Shown here: positions 19,875-28,494 of the stretch, piece by piece
Layout of the letters: each line of letters opens with the position of its first letter
How positions within the stretch are numbered: position 1 is the first letter of the stretch
NCBI RefSeq assembly: GCF_001641635.1
Contig: NZ_LUUB01000125.1
Location: forward strand, 35,529-99,528
Direction: 5' to 3'
Source: Bradyrhizobium centrolobii
GTDB taxonomy: Bacteria > Pseudomonadota > Alphaproteobacteria > Rhizobiales > Xanthobacteraceae
DNA length: 64,000 nucleotides
Translations under genes and position numbers: made by a program
The notes under the pieces: generated by a model
Databases searched by the model: none
Told to the model about the DNA's origin: nothing
The model's input: only the letters and a program-made list of their open reading frames with translations

Positions 19875-20081
19875 TCAACGGTTGGCTTGCTTGTAGGCAA
19901 GCCCGGCGGCGCAGACGGCGAAGGTCAGCGCCCAGAGCAGACTGGATTCCAGCGACGCGCTTAGCGCAAAGCGCTGGAGCAGGAACATGAAAGCGGCCGC
20001 AACGCCGCCGTGCATGGCAATGAAGCCCCATTTCTTCACGGCCTCGCTCCCTCCCCTTGCCGGCTTCGAGAGAACACGCAT
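19875..20081 (-). CDS. Small hypothetical membrane protein within the nuo operon
   Basis: The 68-aa protein is not a known complex I subunit. It begins MRVLSKPARGGSEAVKKWG and has two hydrophobic stretches, around residues 20-38 (FIAMHGGVAAAFMFLLQRF) and 46-64 (SSLLWALTFAVCAAGLAYK). It is therefore probably a two-helix membrane protein with a basic N-terminus. The start overlaps the nuoE stop by one base (TGATG), so it is translated together with nuoE and precedes nuoF by 15 bases. It could be an assembly or accessory factor; no function is claimed. Confidence 0.75.
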   Translation of the reverse strand: MRVLSKPARGGSEAVKKWGFIAMHGGVAAAFMFLLQRFALSASLESSLLWALTFAVCAAGLAYKQANR

Positions 20082-20692
20082 CAGGTGGTCTCCTTCAGCG
20101 TGGTCGGCCCGGTGATGGGCGCGGAGAACTGGCGGCCGTTCTGCGGGCCGGGCTTGGGCGGATTGCCGGAGGCAAAGCCGTCGAGCACCTTGCCGAAGCT
20201 GTCCTTGGTCAGGTCCTCATAGGTGTCCTTGCCGATCAGCACCATCGGCGCGTTCACGCAGGCGCCGAGGCACTCAACCTCCTCCCAGCTGAAATTGCCG
20301 TCCTTGGAGAGATGGAAGGGCTCGTGATGGATCCGCTTCTCGCAGACGTGGATCAGATCCTCGGCGCCGCGCAGCCGGCACGGCGTGGTGCCGCAGACCT
20401 GGACATGGGCCTTCTTGCCGACGGGGGCAAGCTGGAACATCGTGTAGAAAGTCGCGACCTCGAGCACGCGGATATAGGGCATGTCGAGCATGTCGGCGAT
20501 GACGCGGATCGCGGCTTCCGACACCCAGCCCTCGTTCTGCTCCTGCGCGCGCCAGAGGATCGCGATGACAGCGGAGGCCTGGCGTCCGGCCGGATACTTC
20601 GCGATCTGCTGCTTTGCGAACGCGAGATTCTCCTCCGTGAACGCGAAGCTCGCGGGCTGGACTTCCTTGGGCGCTAATCGGCGGACGGACAT
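20081..20692 (-). CDS. nuoE: NADH-quinone oxidoreductase subunit E
   Basis: This 203-aa thioredoxin-fold subunit carries the [2Fe-2S] cluster N1a next to NuoF. The four ligands are visible as C100 and C105 (VCGTTPCRL) and C141 and C145 (ECLGACVNAPM). The helical N-terminal part (IAILWRAQEQNEGWVSEAAI) is typical. The C-terminal tail ends in GPQNGRQFSAPITG. The stop overlaps the start of the small membrane-protein gene by one base. Upstream is the FkbM gene, 12 bases away. Confidence 0.97.
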   Translation of the reverse strand: MSVRRLAPKEVQPASFAFTEENLAFAKQQIAKYPAGRQASAVIAILWRAQEQNEGWVSEAAIRVIADMLDMPYIRVLEVATFYTMFQLAPVGKKAHVQVCGTTPCRLRGAEDLIHVCEKRIHHEPFHLSKDGNFSWEEVECLGACVNAPMVLIGKDTYEDLTKDSFGKVLDGFASGNPPKPGPQNGRQFSAPITGPTTLKETT

Positions 20693-20704
20693 CTCTTCAA
20701 TCTC

Positions 20705-21667
20705 TCACTGCATGCGGCGCGCGGTCTTCGCATTCAGGGCATCGATCCTGTCCTGCCAGAATGCGCTTGCGGTGCCGAAAACGTTGTAGCCGACGTGGGT
20801 CGAGACCTTGATGCGGTCGAGGATCGACAGCTCGGTCACGGTCTCCAGCCGGTTGCTGCGCGGATCGAACACGATCAGCTTCAGCGGGGTCTCTTCGAGG
20901 ATGTAGCGCGACACCGCGTGCGAACGGTCGCTGCCGTGCTCCTCGCACATGATGACGCTGTCGGCCTGGAGCAGCCGGGCGCCGCTCCTGATCGCCTCGA
21001 TCTCGACGCCCTCGACGTCGAGCTTGATCAGATATTTGCCGCTGGCTGCGACCTTGCCGTCGTCGATGAGGTTGTCGAGGGCGATGACCGGCACCTCCTC
21101 GCCGCCTCCCGCGTGGTCGCTCGCGATGCTGAATTTCTCGTGCTTGGTGCCGGACAGCCGCGCCGTGCCGCGCGAGGCGCCGATCGCCACCCGCATGCAC
21201 TCGAAGCGATGTCCGTTCACCGCCGCGTTGTTGGAGAGTTTTGCGAAATTGTCCGAGGACGGCTCGATCGCGATCGCCTTGTGGGCACCGAACGGCGCGC
21301 TGGAGACCAACACCGACCAGTAGCCGTAGTTGGCACCGCAATCGATCAGCGTGTAGTCGACGTCGGCAGCGTCGACGAACAGCAGCTCCAGCTCGTCCTC
21401 GTAATTGTACGAGCGGTTGAGCAGCTTGCTCCAGTAGCCGTCGCCATAGGGAAATTCGAACACCGCGTCCTGGTTGAGCTTGATCGCGATGTTGCGCTCG
21501 GGCAGCGCCTTGCGCAGCAGATTGGCACAGGCGATGTAACCCATGTGCGAGAAATGCGACGAGATCTTCGATCCCGTCACCAGCGCCAGCGCAGCCGTCC
21601 GCTCCCACAGGTTGGCCCCTTCAAGGGCCCCTGAGACGCGGTCAAACTGGATTGGCGCCTGCGCCAT
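20705..21667 (-). CDS. FkbM family SAM-dependent methyltransferase inside the nuo operon
   Basis: The 320-aa product has a class I SAM-binding core: YTLIDCGANYGYWSVLVS (residues about 105-122) is motif I and AIEPSSDNFAKL (about 133-144) is the acidic loop. The FkbM signature KLDVEGVEIEAI near residue 220 is followed by GARLLQADSVIMCEEHG. The ATG at 21667 overlaps the nuoD stop by one base (TGATG), and the gene ends 12 bases before nuoE, so it is locked into the complex I transcript. FkbM enzymes are usually O-methyltransferases of small molecules or glycans. The target here is unknown; modification of a complex I subunit is conceivable but unsupported. Confidence 0.9.
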   Translation of the reverse strand: MAQAPIQFDRVSGALEGANLWERTAALALVTGSKISSHFSHMGYIACANLLRKALPERNIAIKLNQDAVFEFPYGDGYWSKLLNRSYNYEDELELLFVDAADVDYTLIDCGANYGYWSVLVSSAPFGAHKAIAIEPSSDNFAKLSNNAAVNGHRFECMRVAIGASRGTARLSGTKHEKFSIASDHAGGGEEVPVIALDNLIDDGKVAASGKYLIKLDVEGVEIEAIRSGARLLQADSVIMCEEHGSDRSHAVSRYILEETPLKLIVFDPRSNRLETVTELSILDRIKVSTHVGYNVFGTASAFWQDRIDALNAKTARRMQ

Positions 21668-22863
21668 CACCGATCGACCTCTCCGAACACGATGTCGAGC
21701 GAGCCGAGGATCGCCGAGACGTCGGCGAGCAGATGGCCCTTGCAGATGTGATCCATCGCCTGGAGATGGGCAAAGCCCGGCGCGCGGATCTTGCACTTGT
21801 AGGGCTTGTTGCTGCCGTCGGACACGAGATAGACGCCGAACTCGCCCTTCGGCGCCTCGACCGCGGCATAGACTTCGCCGGCCGGCACGTGGACACCCTC
21901 GGTATAGAGCTTGAAGTGATGGATCAGCGCTTCCATCGAGCGCTTCATCTCGCCGCGGCGCGGCGGGAACACCTTGTTGTCGGCGACCGCGACCGGGCCC
22001 TGCCCGTCAGCCGCCTTCAGCTTCTGGATGCACTGCTTCATGATGCGCACGGACTGGCGCATCTCTTCCATGCGGATCAGGTAGCGGTCGTAGCAGTCGC
22101 CGTTCTTGCCGATCGGAATGTCGAACTCCATCTCGGCGTAGCACTCATAAGGCTGCGACTTGCGCAGGTCCCAGGCCGCGCCGGAGCCGCGCACCATCAC
22201 GCCCGAAAAACCCCACTCCCAGGCTTCCTTCAGCGGCACCACGCCGATGTCGACGTTGCGCTGCTTGAAGATGCGGTTGGCGGTGAGCAGACGATCGAGG
22301 TCGTCGACCACTTTCAGGAACGGATCGCACCAGGCCTCGATGTCGTCGATCAGCTTCGGCGGCAGGTCCTGATGCACACCGCCGACGCGGAAGAAGGCTG
22401 CATGCATACGGCTGCCCGAGGCGCGCTCGTAGAACACCATCAGCTTCTCGCGCTCTTCAAAACCCCACAGCGGCGGGGTGAGCGCGCCGACGTCCATCGC
22501 CTGCGTGGTGACGTTGAGGAGGTGCGACAGGATACGGCCGATCTCACAATAGAGCACGCGGATCAACTGGCCGCGGCGCGGCACCTCGATGCCGAGCAGC
22601 TTCTCGGCGGCGAGGCAGAAAGCGTGCTCCTGGTTCATCGGCGCGACGTAGTCGAGCCGGTCGAAGTAAGGAATCGCCTGGAGATAGGTCTTCTGCTCGA
22701 TCAGCTTCTCGGTGCCGCGATGCAGTAGGCCGATATGCGGATCGACGCGGGCGACGATTTCACCGTCGAGCTCCAGCACCAGGCGCAACACGCCGTGTGC
22801 CGCCGGATGCTGCGGCCCGAAATTGATGGTGAAATTTCGGAGGTTTTCAGGTTGCTCGTTCAT
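21667..22863 (-). CDS. nuoD: NADH-quinone oxidoreductase subunit D
   Basis: The 398-aa peripheral-arm subunit helps form the quinone site with NuoB. FGPQHPAAHGVLRLVLELDGE near residues 15-35 (shown here as GPQHPAAHGVLRL plus VLELDGE), PYFDRLDYVAPM and the terminal IVFGEVDR are diagnostic. It is fused neither to nuoC nor to other subunits. It starts two bases after the nuoC stop, and its own stop overlaps the FkbM methyltransferase start. Confidence 0.97.
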   Translation of the reverse strand: MNEQPENLRNFTINFGPQHPAAHGVLRLVLELDGEIVARVDPHIGLLHRGTEKLIEQKTYLQAIPYFDRLDYVAPMNQEHAFCLAAEKLLGIEVPRRGQLIRVLYCEIGRILSHLLNVTTQAMDVGALTPPLWGFEEREKLMVFYERASGSRMHAAFFRVGGVHQDLPPKLIDDIEAWCDPFLKVVDDLDRLLTANRIFKQRNVDIGVVPLKEAWEWGFSGVMVRGSGAAWDLRKSQPYECYAEMEFDIPIGKNGDCYDRYLIRMEEMRQSVRIMKQCIQKLKAADGQGPVAVADNKVFPPRRGEMKRSMEALIHHFKLYTEGVHVPAGEVYAAVEAPKGEFGVYLVSDGSNKPYKCKIRAPGFAHLQAMDHICKGHLLADVSAILGSLDIVFGEVDR

Positions 22864-22865
22864 GG

Positions 22866-23477
22866 TCAGACCTTCGGCCCCGCCTTCTCGTCACCGGGAA
22901 GCGGATAGTCCGCCCCTTCCCACGGCGAGAGGAAATCGAACTTGCGGAATTCCTGGTTGAGGCGCACCGGCTCGTACACCACCCGCTTCTCCTGGTCGTC
23001 GTAGCGGACCTCGACGAAGCCGGTGAGCGGAAAGTCCTTGCGCAGCGGATGCCCCTCGAAACCGTAGTCGGTGAGGATGCGGCGCATGTCGGGATGGCCG
23101 ACGAAGAACACGCCGTAGAGGTCGTAGGCCTCGCGCTCGAACCAGTCGGCGCCCGGGAACACGTCGATCAGCGACGGCACTTGCGTGGTCTCGTCGGCCT
23201 GAGCCTTGAGCCGGATGCGCGTGTTCAGGGTCGGCGACATCAGATGATAGACGACATCAAAACGCTTCTCGCGCTCCGGGTAATCGACCGCTGTCACGTC
23301 GGTGAAGTTGACGAAGCGGCAATTCGGATCGTCGCGGAGGTACTTGACCACCTCGACGATCTTGCTGGCCTCGACATCAACCGTAAGCTGATTGAAGGCC
23401 ACCGTGTGACCGGTGGCGGCGCCCGGAAGCGCGCTAACGATCGTTTGCCCAAGGGCGTCGAGCTTGCCGTCGTCCAT
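22866..23477 (-). CDS. nuoC: NADH-quinone oxidoreductase subunit C
   Basis: The 203-aa soluble subunit of the peripheral arm contains the NuoC signature EREAYDLYGVFFVGHPDMRRIL, seen as EREAYDLYGVFF and GHPDMRRILTDYGFEGHPLRKDFP. The reading frame stays open upstream across nuoB on the same strand. The ATG at 23477 (MDDGKLDALGQTI) lies just after the nuoB stop with an 11-base gap and gives the normal size. Confidence 0.96.
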   Translation of the reverse strand: MDDGKLDALGQTIVSALPGAATGHTVAFNQLTVDVEASKIVEVVKYLRDDPNCRFVNFTDVTAVDYPEREKRFDVVYHLMSPTLNTRIRLKAQADETTQVPSLIDVFPGADWFEREAYDLYGVFFVGHPDMRRILTDYGFEGHPLRKDFPLTGFVEVRYDDQEKRVVYEPVRLNQEFRKFDFLSPWEGADYPLPGDEKAGPKV

Positions 23478-23488
23478 GACGTGAAACC

Positions 23489-24079
23489 TTAGCGTTCGAT
23501 GGTGCCGGTGCGCCGGATCTTCTTCTGAAGCAGCAGCACGCCGTAGAGCAGCGCTTCCGCCGTGGGCGGGCAGCCCGGCACATAGATGTCGATCGGCACG
23601 ATGCGGTCGCAGCCGCGCACGACCGAGTACGAATAGTGGTAGTAGCCGCCGCCGTTGGCGCAGGAGCCCATCGAGATGACGTAGCGCGGCTCGGGCATCT
23701 GGTCGTAGACCTTGCGCAGCGCCGGCGCCATCTTGTTGGTGAGCGTGCCCGCCACGATCATCACGTCGGACTGGCGCGGCGAGGCACGCGGCGCGAAGCC
23801 GAAGCGCTCGACGTCGTAGCGCGGCATCGAGACCTGCATCATCTCGACCGCGCAGCAGGCGAGACCGAAGGTCATCCACATCAGCGAGCCGGTGCGCGCC
23901 CAGGTGATGAGGTCGTCGGCCGCCGCGACGAAGAAGCCCTTGTCGGACAGCTCGTGATTGACCTCGAGGAAGAACGGATCATTGGCACCGACCGGCTTGC
24001 CGGTCGATGGATCCAGAATGCCCTTCGCGGCCGGCGCTACCACCGGACCCAAGGACTGCGTGGGAGGGTTCAATCCCAT
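23489..24079 (-). CDS. nuoB: NADH-quinone oxidoreductase subunit B
   Basis: The 196-aa protein carries cluster N2, the last electron carrier before quinone. Ligands are C75 and C76 (GLACCAVEMM), C140 (SMGSCANGGG) and C170 (YVPGCPPTAE). An upstream in-frame ATG at 24100 would overlap nuoA by 31 bases. The ATG at 24079 (MGLNPPTQSLGP) has an AGGGG ribosome-binding sequence at good distance, overlaps nuoA by ten bases, and is preferred. Confidence 0.96.
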   Translation of the reverse strand: MGLNPPTQSLGPVVAPAAKGILDPSTGKPVGANDPFFLEVNHELSDKGFFVAAADDLITWARTGSLMWMTFGLACCAVEMMQVSMPRYDVERFGFAPRASPRQSDVMIVAGTLTNKMAPALRKVYDQMPEPRYVISMGSCANGGGYYHYSYSVVRGCDRIVPIDIYVPGCPPTAEALLYGVLLLQKKIRRTGTIER

Positions 24080-24435
24080 TCGAGTGCCCCTTTCTTCCAT
24101 TCATAGGCAAACCCCACCGTGAGCACGGCGAGGAACACCACCATGGACCAGAAGCCGGTCGCACCAAGCTTGCCGAACGCCACCGCCCACGGGAACAGGA
24201 ACGCCACCTCGAGGTCGAAGATGATGAAGAGGATGGCGACCAGGTAGAAGCGGACGTCGAACTTCATCCGCGCGTCGTCGAAGGCGTTGAAACCGCACTC
24301 ATACGCCGACAGTTTTTCCGGGTCCGGCTGCTGGAACGCCACGATGAAGGGCGCGATCAGCAGCACGAGGCCGATGAGGCCCGCTACCCCTATAAAGACG
24401 ACGAGTGGAAGATAGTTCTGCAGAATGCCGCTCAT
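24070..24435 (-). CDS. nuoA: NADH-quinone oxidoreductase subunit A
   Basis: The 121-aa membrane subunit is the first gene of the operon. It has three hydrophobic segments and the signature SAYECGFNAFDDARMKFDVRFYL (seen as SAYECGFNAF and KFDVRFYLVAILFIIFDLE). The start MSGILQNYLPLVVF at 24435 gives the standard length. The 238 bp upstream to the next gene (24,436-24,673) should hold the operon promoter. A TTGCGC / TAAGGC pair with 17-bp spacing is visible on the minus strand near 24,498-24,526, but the match is weak. Confidence 0.96.
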   Translation of the reverse strand: MSGILQNYLPLVVFIGVAGLIGLVLLIAPFIVAFQQPDPEKLSAYECGFNAFDDARMKFDVRFYLVAILFIIFDLEVAFLFPWAVAFGKLGATGFWSMVVFLAVLTVGFAYEWKKGALEWD

Positions 24436-24673
24436 GGCGAGCCCTTTTTCCCACGGCCTCGGGGGAGCCACGGATTCGTCCCGGTTTGGAATTATTCTGA
24501 GCCTTAGCGCAGTGCACCAATGGGCGCAAGACACGCTATTTTTAGGCCCTTTACCGCCCCCGGGAACAGTGGAAATCCCGGAATCGCCCCGCGCTGGTAT
24601 GGAGCAGATCGTCCGCCCCAGCAAGGGCGGTCAGGGTTCGGCAGAGCGGCAGGCAGTGCACAGGTCCGGGCGG

Positions 24674-24907
24674 TTATCGGCCGTGCGTCGTCTGCCCGAA
24701 ATGCTCGGCTTTTTTGGCGCGGGGGCGCACCCAAACCCCGACGGTGACCAGCACGGGGGCTCCCACCGTGACCCACGAGATATATGTGCCGACATCGCCC
24801 CACAACAGGGCCGCCAACAGACCGATCGACGTCGCCACTGCGATCAGAATCGGCGCGCCGAAGACCTGTATCCACGGGCACGAACCAGCAGACGAGCCAT
24901 GCATCAT
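24674..24907 (-). CDS. Small hypothetical membrane protein (siderophore operon)
   Basis: The 77-aa protein has two hydrophobic segments, about residues 14-36 (QVFGAPILIAVATSIGLLAA) and 42-60 (YISWVTVGAPVLVTVGVWV), and a basic C-terminus. The ATG at 24907 overlaps the stop of the PepSY gene as ATGA, so it is the third gene of the TonB receptor-PepSY operon. I do not recognise a named family. Its place at the end of a ferrisiderophore reductase-type operon suggests a helper of that membrane protein, which is inference. Confidence 0.75.
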   Translation of the reverse strand: MMHGSSAGSCPWIQVFGAPILIAVATSIGLLAALLWGDVGTYISWVTVGAPVLVTVGVWVRPRAKKAEHFGQTTHGR

Positions 24908-26040
24908 GACGGGACCGGGGTTCGTTTCGCGAATGCGTTGACCCGAGCGGCTCCCCGCCTCCGCCGCCGCGCCAGCCAGAGATAGAGACCGCTGCCGATC
25001 ACAATGATCGTCAGCACGTCGAGCGCGGCCCAGATCACCTTCAGCGGCATCCCGCCGTAGTCGCCGAAATGCAGCGGCTGCGAGATCAGCAGTGCCTGGA
25101 GGTACATCGGCAGCGCCCGACTGTCGGCCACCTCTCCCGTTTCGCCGTCCAGCAGCACCGGTTTCAGCAGCCGCGACGTCAGCGGCGTATCCCCGCGCAT
25201 GAAGGCCGCGAAATGGTGCGAGGAGGTGAAGGGCGTACCCGGAAAGGCGATGAAGGCGATCTCCATGCCGGAAGCGGCCTGCCGTGCGCGCGCGACGACG
25301 ACATCGAGCGAGGCGAGATGGGTGGGCGGAGGCTTGCCGGCATAGGGCGCGACCATGCTGGCGAGCTCGGTCGCCTTCCACTGGTTCAGCATCAGCTCGG
25401 CCCAGGTGTTGACGACGCCGGTCAGCCCCACCACCAGCGCCCAGGCCACCGTCACGACCCCGATCAGATTGTGCCAGTCGAGCCACACGACGCGACGGGA
25501 GGCGCTGTCGCGGATGGTGGCAAAGCGCAGGCGGCGCGTGAACGGCCAGTACAGCACCACACCGGAGATGATGGCGACGGCGAACAACAGGCCCATCGCG
25601 CCGAGGAAGAGCTTTCCGGCCTGGCCGGCGAACATGTCCGTGTGCAGCTTGAGCACGATCAGCATGGGGCCGACGCCGACCGGCCCGAGCAACTTCGATG
25701 ATACCGCATCGAAGGCGCGCACGGTGGCGTTGTCAGGAGCCCCGTCGGGGGCGCTGTTGGTGAACGCCATCACGATCCCGGGCTCGTCCTTGTCCCAGGA
25801 GACATATTGCAGCACCCGGCCCCGATCAGCGGCGAGCGCGGCGTCGGCCACGCGTTGGGGCGTCGCATGGGCCGCGCTCGCGTGAGCTTCTGGCTGGGGG
25901 GCATAGCCCAGGAGCTCATCGATCTCGTGATGGAAGATCAGCGGCAGGCCAGTCAGGCAGAGCAAGAGCAGGAACAGCGTCGAGATCAGACTGGTCCAAA
26001 TGTGGACCACCGACCAGAGCCTGACCGTACGCGCCTTCAT
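24904..26040 (-). CDS. PepSY-domain membrane protein (putative ferrisiderophore reductase)
   Basis: The 378-aa protein matches the PepSY-associated TM family. It has an N-terminal helix (VVHIWTSLISTLFLLLLCLTG), a periplasmic PepSY region, a helix pair around residues 138-165 and 190-215 with WLDWHNLIGVVTVAWALVVG, a second PepSY region, and a final helix (VIWAALDVLTIIVIGSGLYL). The conserved histidines (IFHHEIDELLG, LKLHTDMF, DWHNLIG, LHFGDYGG) fit haem-binding membrane reductases. In this operon it probably helps to release iron from siderophores after TonB-dependent uptake. It starts 22 bases after the receptor gene. Confidence 0.88.
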   Translation of the reverse strand: MKARTVRLWSVVHIWTSLISTLFLLLLCLTGLPLIFHHEIDELLGYAPQPEAHASAAHATPQRVADAALAADRGRVLQYVSWDKDEPGIVMAFTNSAPDGAPDNATVRAFDAVSSKLLGPVGVGPMLIVLKLHTDMFAGQAGKLFLGAMGLLFAVAIISGVVLYWPFTRRLRFATIRDSASRRVVWLDWHNLIGVVTVAWALVVGLTGVVNTWAELMLNQWKATELASMVAPYAGKPPPTHLASLDVVVARARQAASGMEIAFIAFPGTPFTSSHHFAAFMRGDTPLTSRLLKPVLLDGETGEVADSRALPMYLQALLISQPLHFGDYGGMPLKVIWAALDVLTIIVIGSGLYLWLARRRRRGAARVNAFAKRTPVPS

Positions 26041-26062
26041 GACGCTGTGCCCTCGCCTGTCG

Positions 26063-28360
26063 TCACCACTTGTAAGAGACGCTGGCGGTAACGCGCCGGC
26101 GATCGCCGTAGAAGCAGGACGAGGCCGACGAGCAGCTCGCGACATAGACCTTGTCGGTCAAGTTGATCACGTTGAGTGCCGTGCGCCAGTTCTGCCATTC
26201 GTAGTGGAGCGCGAGATCGCCGAGCACCACCGCGGGAACCTCAAGCGTGTTGGCCGCGTCGGCCCAGGAGGAGCCGACATAGCGCACGCCGCCGCCGAAG
26301 CCAAATCCCGCAAGCGGCCCGTCCTTGAAGGTGTAATCGGCCCAACCCGACGCCAGGAGCTGGGGCGTGTTGGTCGGCGTCTTTCCGACCATGGTCGGAT
26401 CGAGGTCCTTGCTGGTGAAGAGATGATAGGAGGTGAAGGCGCCGATCAGCTTCAGCTCACGCGTGACGTTGGCCACCGCTTCGAGCTCGATGCCGCGCGA
26501 GGTCAACTCGCCGCTCTGGTTTTGCAGTACCGGAACAATGCCCGGCGCAGTCGTCGGCACATTCTGACGCTTCAGGTCGAAGGCCGAGACCGTGAAATAG
26601 CCGTCGAATCCCCCCGGTTGTACCTTCAAGCCGACCTCTGCCTGCTGACCGGTCTCCGGCACGAACAACTGGTTCGACGCGTTGAGGCCGATGATCGGAT
26701 TAAAGCTCGTCGCATAAGAGATGTACGGCGCGATGCCATTGTCGAAATTGTAGATCAGCCCGGCGCGCCCGCTGAACTGGCTGTCATTCTGGCTGGCGAC
26801 CGTGGCACCGGTGTCACGGGCGGCCTGCGTCGTCTCGACCCAATCATTGCGCCCGCTCAGCACCAGCGTGAAGTTGCCGAGCTTCATCTGATCCTGGAGA
26901 TAGGTGCCGGCCTGCTTCTGCGTGATCAGGAAGTTGCGGAACGGCGGGCCCGTGAATGGAATGTCGGGCAGACCATAGACGGGATTGAAGACGTTGATCG
27001 AGGGAACGGTACCGATCTGAAACGCCTGATAGTCGTCGATCTGATAGCCTTTCAGGTCCACTCCGAACAGCATCGTATGTTTCACAGGGCCGGTGTCGAA
27101 GCGATACTCCAACTGGTTGTCGAGATTGGCCTGATTGGCGGTGTCCTTCGCATACCAATTGTAGCGAGCGAGATTGGCCGTATTGATGTCGGACCAACCG
27201 TTGCCGACATAGCCGCGATAGGTCACGTCGACATGGGCAAAGCGCGCATTCTGCCGGAAGGTCAGGTCGTCGGTGAGATTGCGCTCGAACAGGTAGCCGA
27301 GCATCTCCTGCTCGCGCGTGAACTTGTCGACGTTGGGATCGCCGACGAAGAAGCTGGTCGGGATCTTGCCGAACGGCGCGTTCGTCACCGTGCCCTGATA
27401 GGGCAGGAAGTTGATGCCGCGGGTGTCCTGTTTCGAGGCCGAGGCCAGCACCGTGAACGTCGTGTCGGCATCCGGCTTCCAGGTCACCGACGGCGCGATG
27501 AAGTAATTGTTGTCAGGCGTGAAGTTGACCTGCGTGGGGCCGTTCTGCACCTGGCCGACCACGCGGTAGAACAGCTTGCCGTCCTGGGGCTGCGTCGCGA
27601 CCGGCCCGCCGACATCGAAGCCGACATAGGCGTTGCCGAAATTGTTGACGCCGGTCTCGATATAGCGGATCGGCTCGGCCGGCGGCATCTTGCTGATGAC
27701 GTTGACGATGCCGCTCGGGCTCGATCCGCCATAGAGCACCGCCGACGGACCGCGCAATACCTCGACGCGCTCCATGTTGGGCGTCTGGAGCTTCCAGCTT
27801 GCATAGGACGTGTAGAACAGCTGCATGCCGTCGAGGAACAGCCCGACGTCGTCTGACTTGAAGCCGCGGATCAGCCACCAGTCGTTGCGCGTGTCCGCGC
27901 CGAAGGTTCCGGCGCGCACGCCGGCGGTATAGCGCAGGGCCTCGTCGAGCTTGTTCGGCTTCTGGTCGCGGATCTGCTCGGCGCCGATGACCGAGACCGC
28001 CTGCGGCGTCTCCATGATCGGCGTGCTGGTCTTGGTGCCGGACGAGCTCCGGTTGGCGACGTAGCCATGCACCGGACCGCGCGCGGTCTCGACGAATCCG
28101 ACACTACGCGGCGGCTCCGGCTTTGGGTTGCTGACAGTCTGCGCGGAACGCTGCGCGCGGCGCGGCGCCGCGGTTGTCGCGCGCCGGCGCGCTTCCGGCG
28201 CCGCAACCGTCACCGGCGGCAGGTTCTGCGCGCCGGTCTGCGTGGAAGTTTGCGCGAATGATGCCTGCGGCACCAGGACCCAAGCGGACGCGGTCGCCAA
28301 CACGGCTGACCGCAGCATACGAAGACTGTTCAACGCGCCACCCCAAACTGCGTAGTTCAT
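26063..28360 (-). CDS. TonB-dependent siderophore receptor
   Basis: The 765-aa product is an outer-membrane ferric-siderophore receptor. A signal peptide ends near residue 36 (VPQASFAQ). A proline/arginine-rich linker follows, then the plug domain with TPIMETPQAVSVIGAEQI and VEVLRGPSAVLYGGSSPSGI, and a 22-strand-type barrel ending VTASVSYKW. No N-terminal signalling (STN) domain is seen, so it probably does not act through a FecIR system. It is the first gene of the receptor-PepSY-small protein operon. The ligand cannot be named from sequence. Confidence 0.93.
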   Translation of the reverse strand: MNYAVWGGALNSLRMLRSAVLATASAWVLVPQASFAQTSTQTGAQNLPPVTVAAPEARRRATTAAPRRAQRSAQTVSNPKPEPPRSVGFVETARGPVHGYVANRSSSGTKTSTPIMETPQAVSVIGAEQIRDQKPNKLDEALRYTAGVRAGTFGADTRNDWWLIRGFKSDDVGLFLDGMQLFYTSYASWKLQTPNMERVEVLRGPSAVLYGGSSPSGIVNVISKMPPAEPIRYIETGVNNFGNAYVGFDVGGPVATQPQDGKLFYRVVGQVQNGPTQVNFTPDNNYFIAPSVTWKPDADTTFTVLASASKQDTRGINFLPYQGTVTNAPFGKIPTSFFVGDPNVDKFTREQEMLGYLFERNLTDDLTFRQNARFAHVDVTYRGYVGNGWSDINTANLARYNWYAKDTANQANLDNQLEYRFDTGPVKHTMLFGVDLKGYQIDDYQAFQIGTVPSINVFNPVYGLPDIPFTGPPFRNFLITQKQAGTYLQDQMKLGNFTLVLSGRNDWVETTQAARDTGATVASQNDSQFSGRAGLIYNFDNGIAPYISYATSFNPIIGLNASNQLFVPETGQQAEVGLKVQPGGFDGYFTVSAFDLKRQNVPTTAPGIVPVLQNQSGELTSRGIELEAVANVTRELKLIGAFTSYHLFTSKDLDPTMVGKTPTNTPQLLASGWADYTFKDGPLAGFGFGGGVRYVGSSWADAANTLEVPAVVLGDLALHYEWQNWRTALNVINLTDKVYVASCSSASSCFYGDRRRVTASVSYKW

Positions 28361-28441
28361 TCCTCATGCCGTCAGTCCCATGACGACATGCGTTGTGGTG
28401 ACGCTTTATGTGAGTGAGCGGGATATCCCTAATTGAAAGGT

Positions 28442-28460
28442 TCTTAGAGAGAGTCTTAGA
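28442..28460. promoter_or_regulatory. Direct repeat upstream of the siderophore receptor gene
   Basis: TCTTAGA occurs twice (28442-28448 and 28454-28460) with a 12-bp period, about 80-100 bp upstream of the receptor start. Iron-uptake genes in rhizobia are normally controlled by Irr, RirA or Fur-type regulators. The element is not a clear match to any consensus I know, so this is only a candidate operator. Confidence 0.3.
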
Positions 28461-28494
28461 CCCGCTCCAATATTTCCGGATATTGCTGCGAGGA

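Noticed and set aside
24436..24673. A clear sigma-70 or FixK/Fnr-type promoter for the nuo operon
   Set aside because: Only a weak TTGCGC / TAAGGC pair is seen and no TTGAT-N4-ATCAA box was found, so no promoter feature is claimed.
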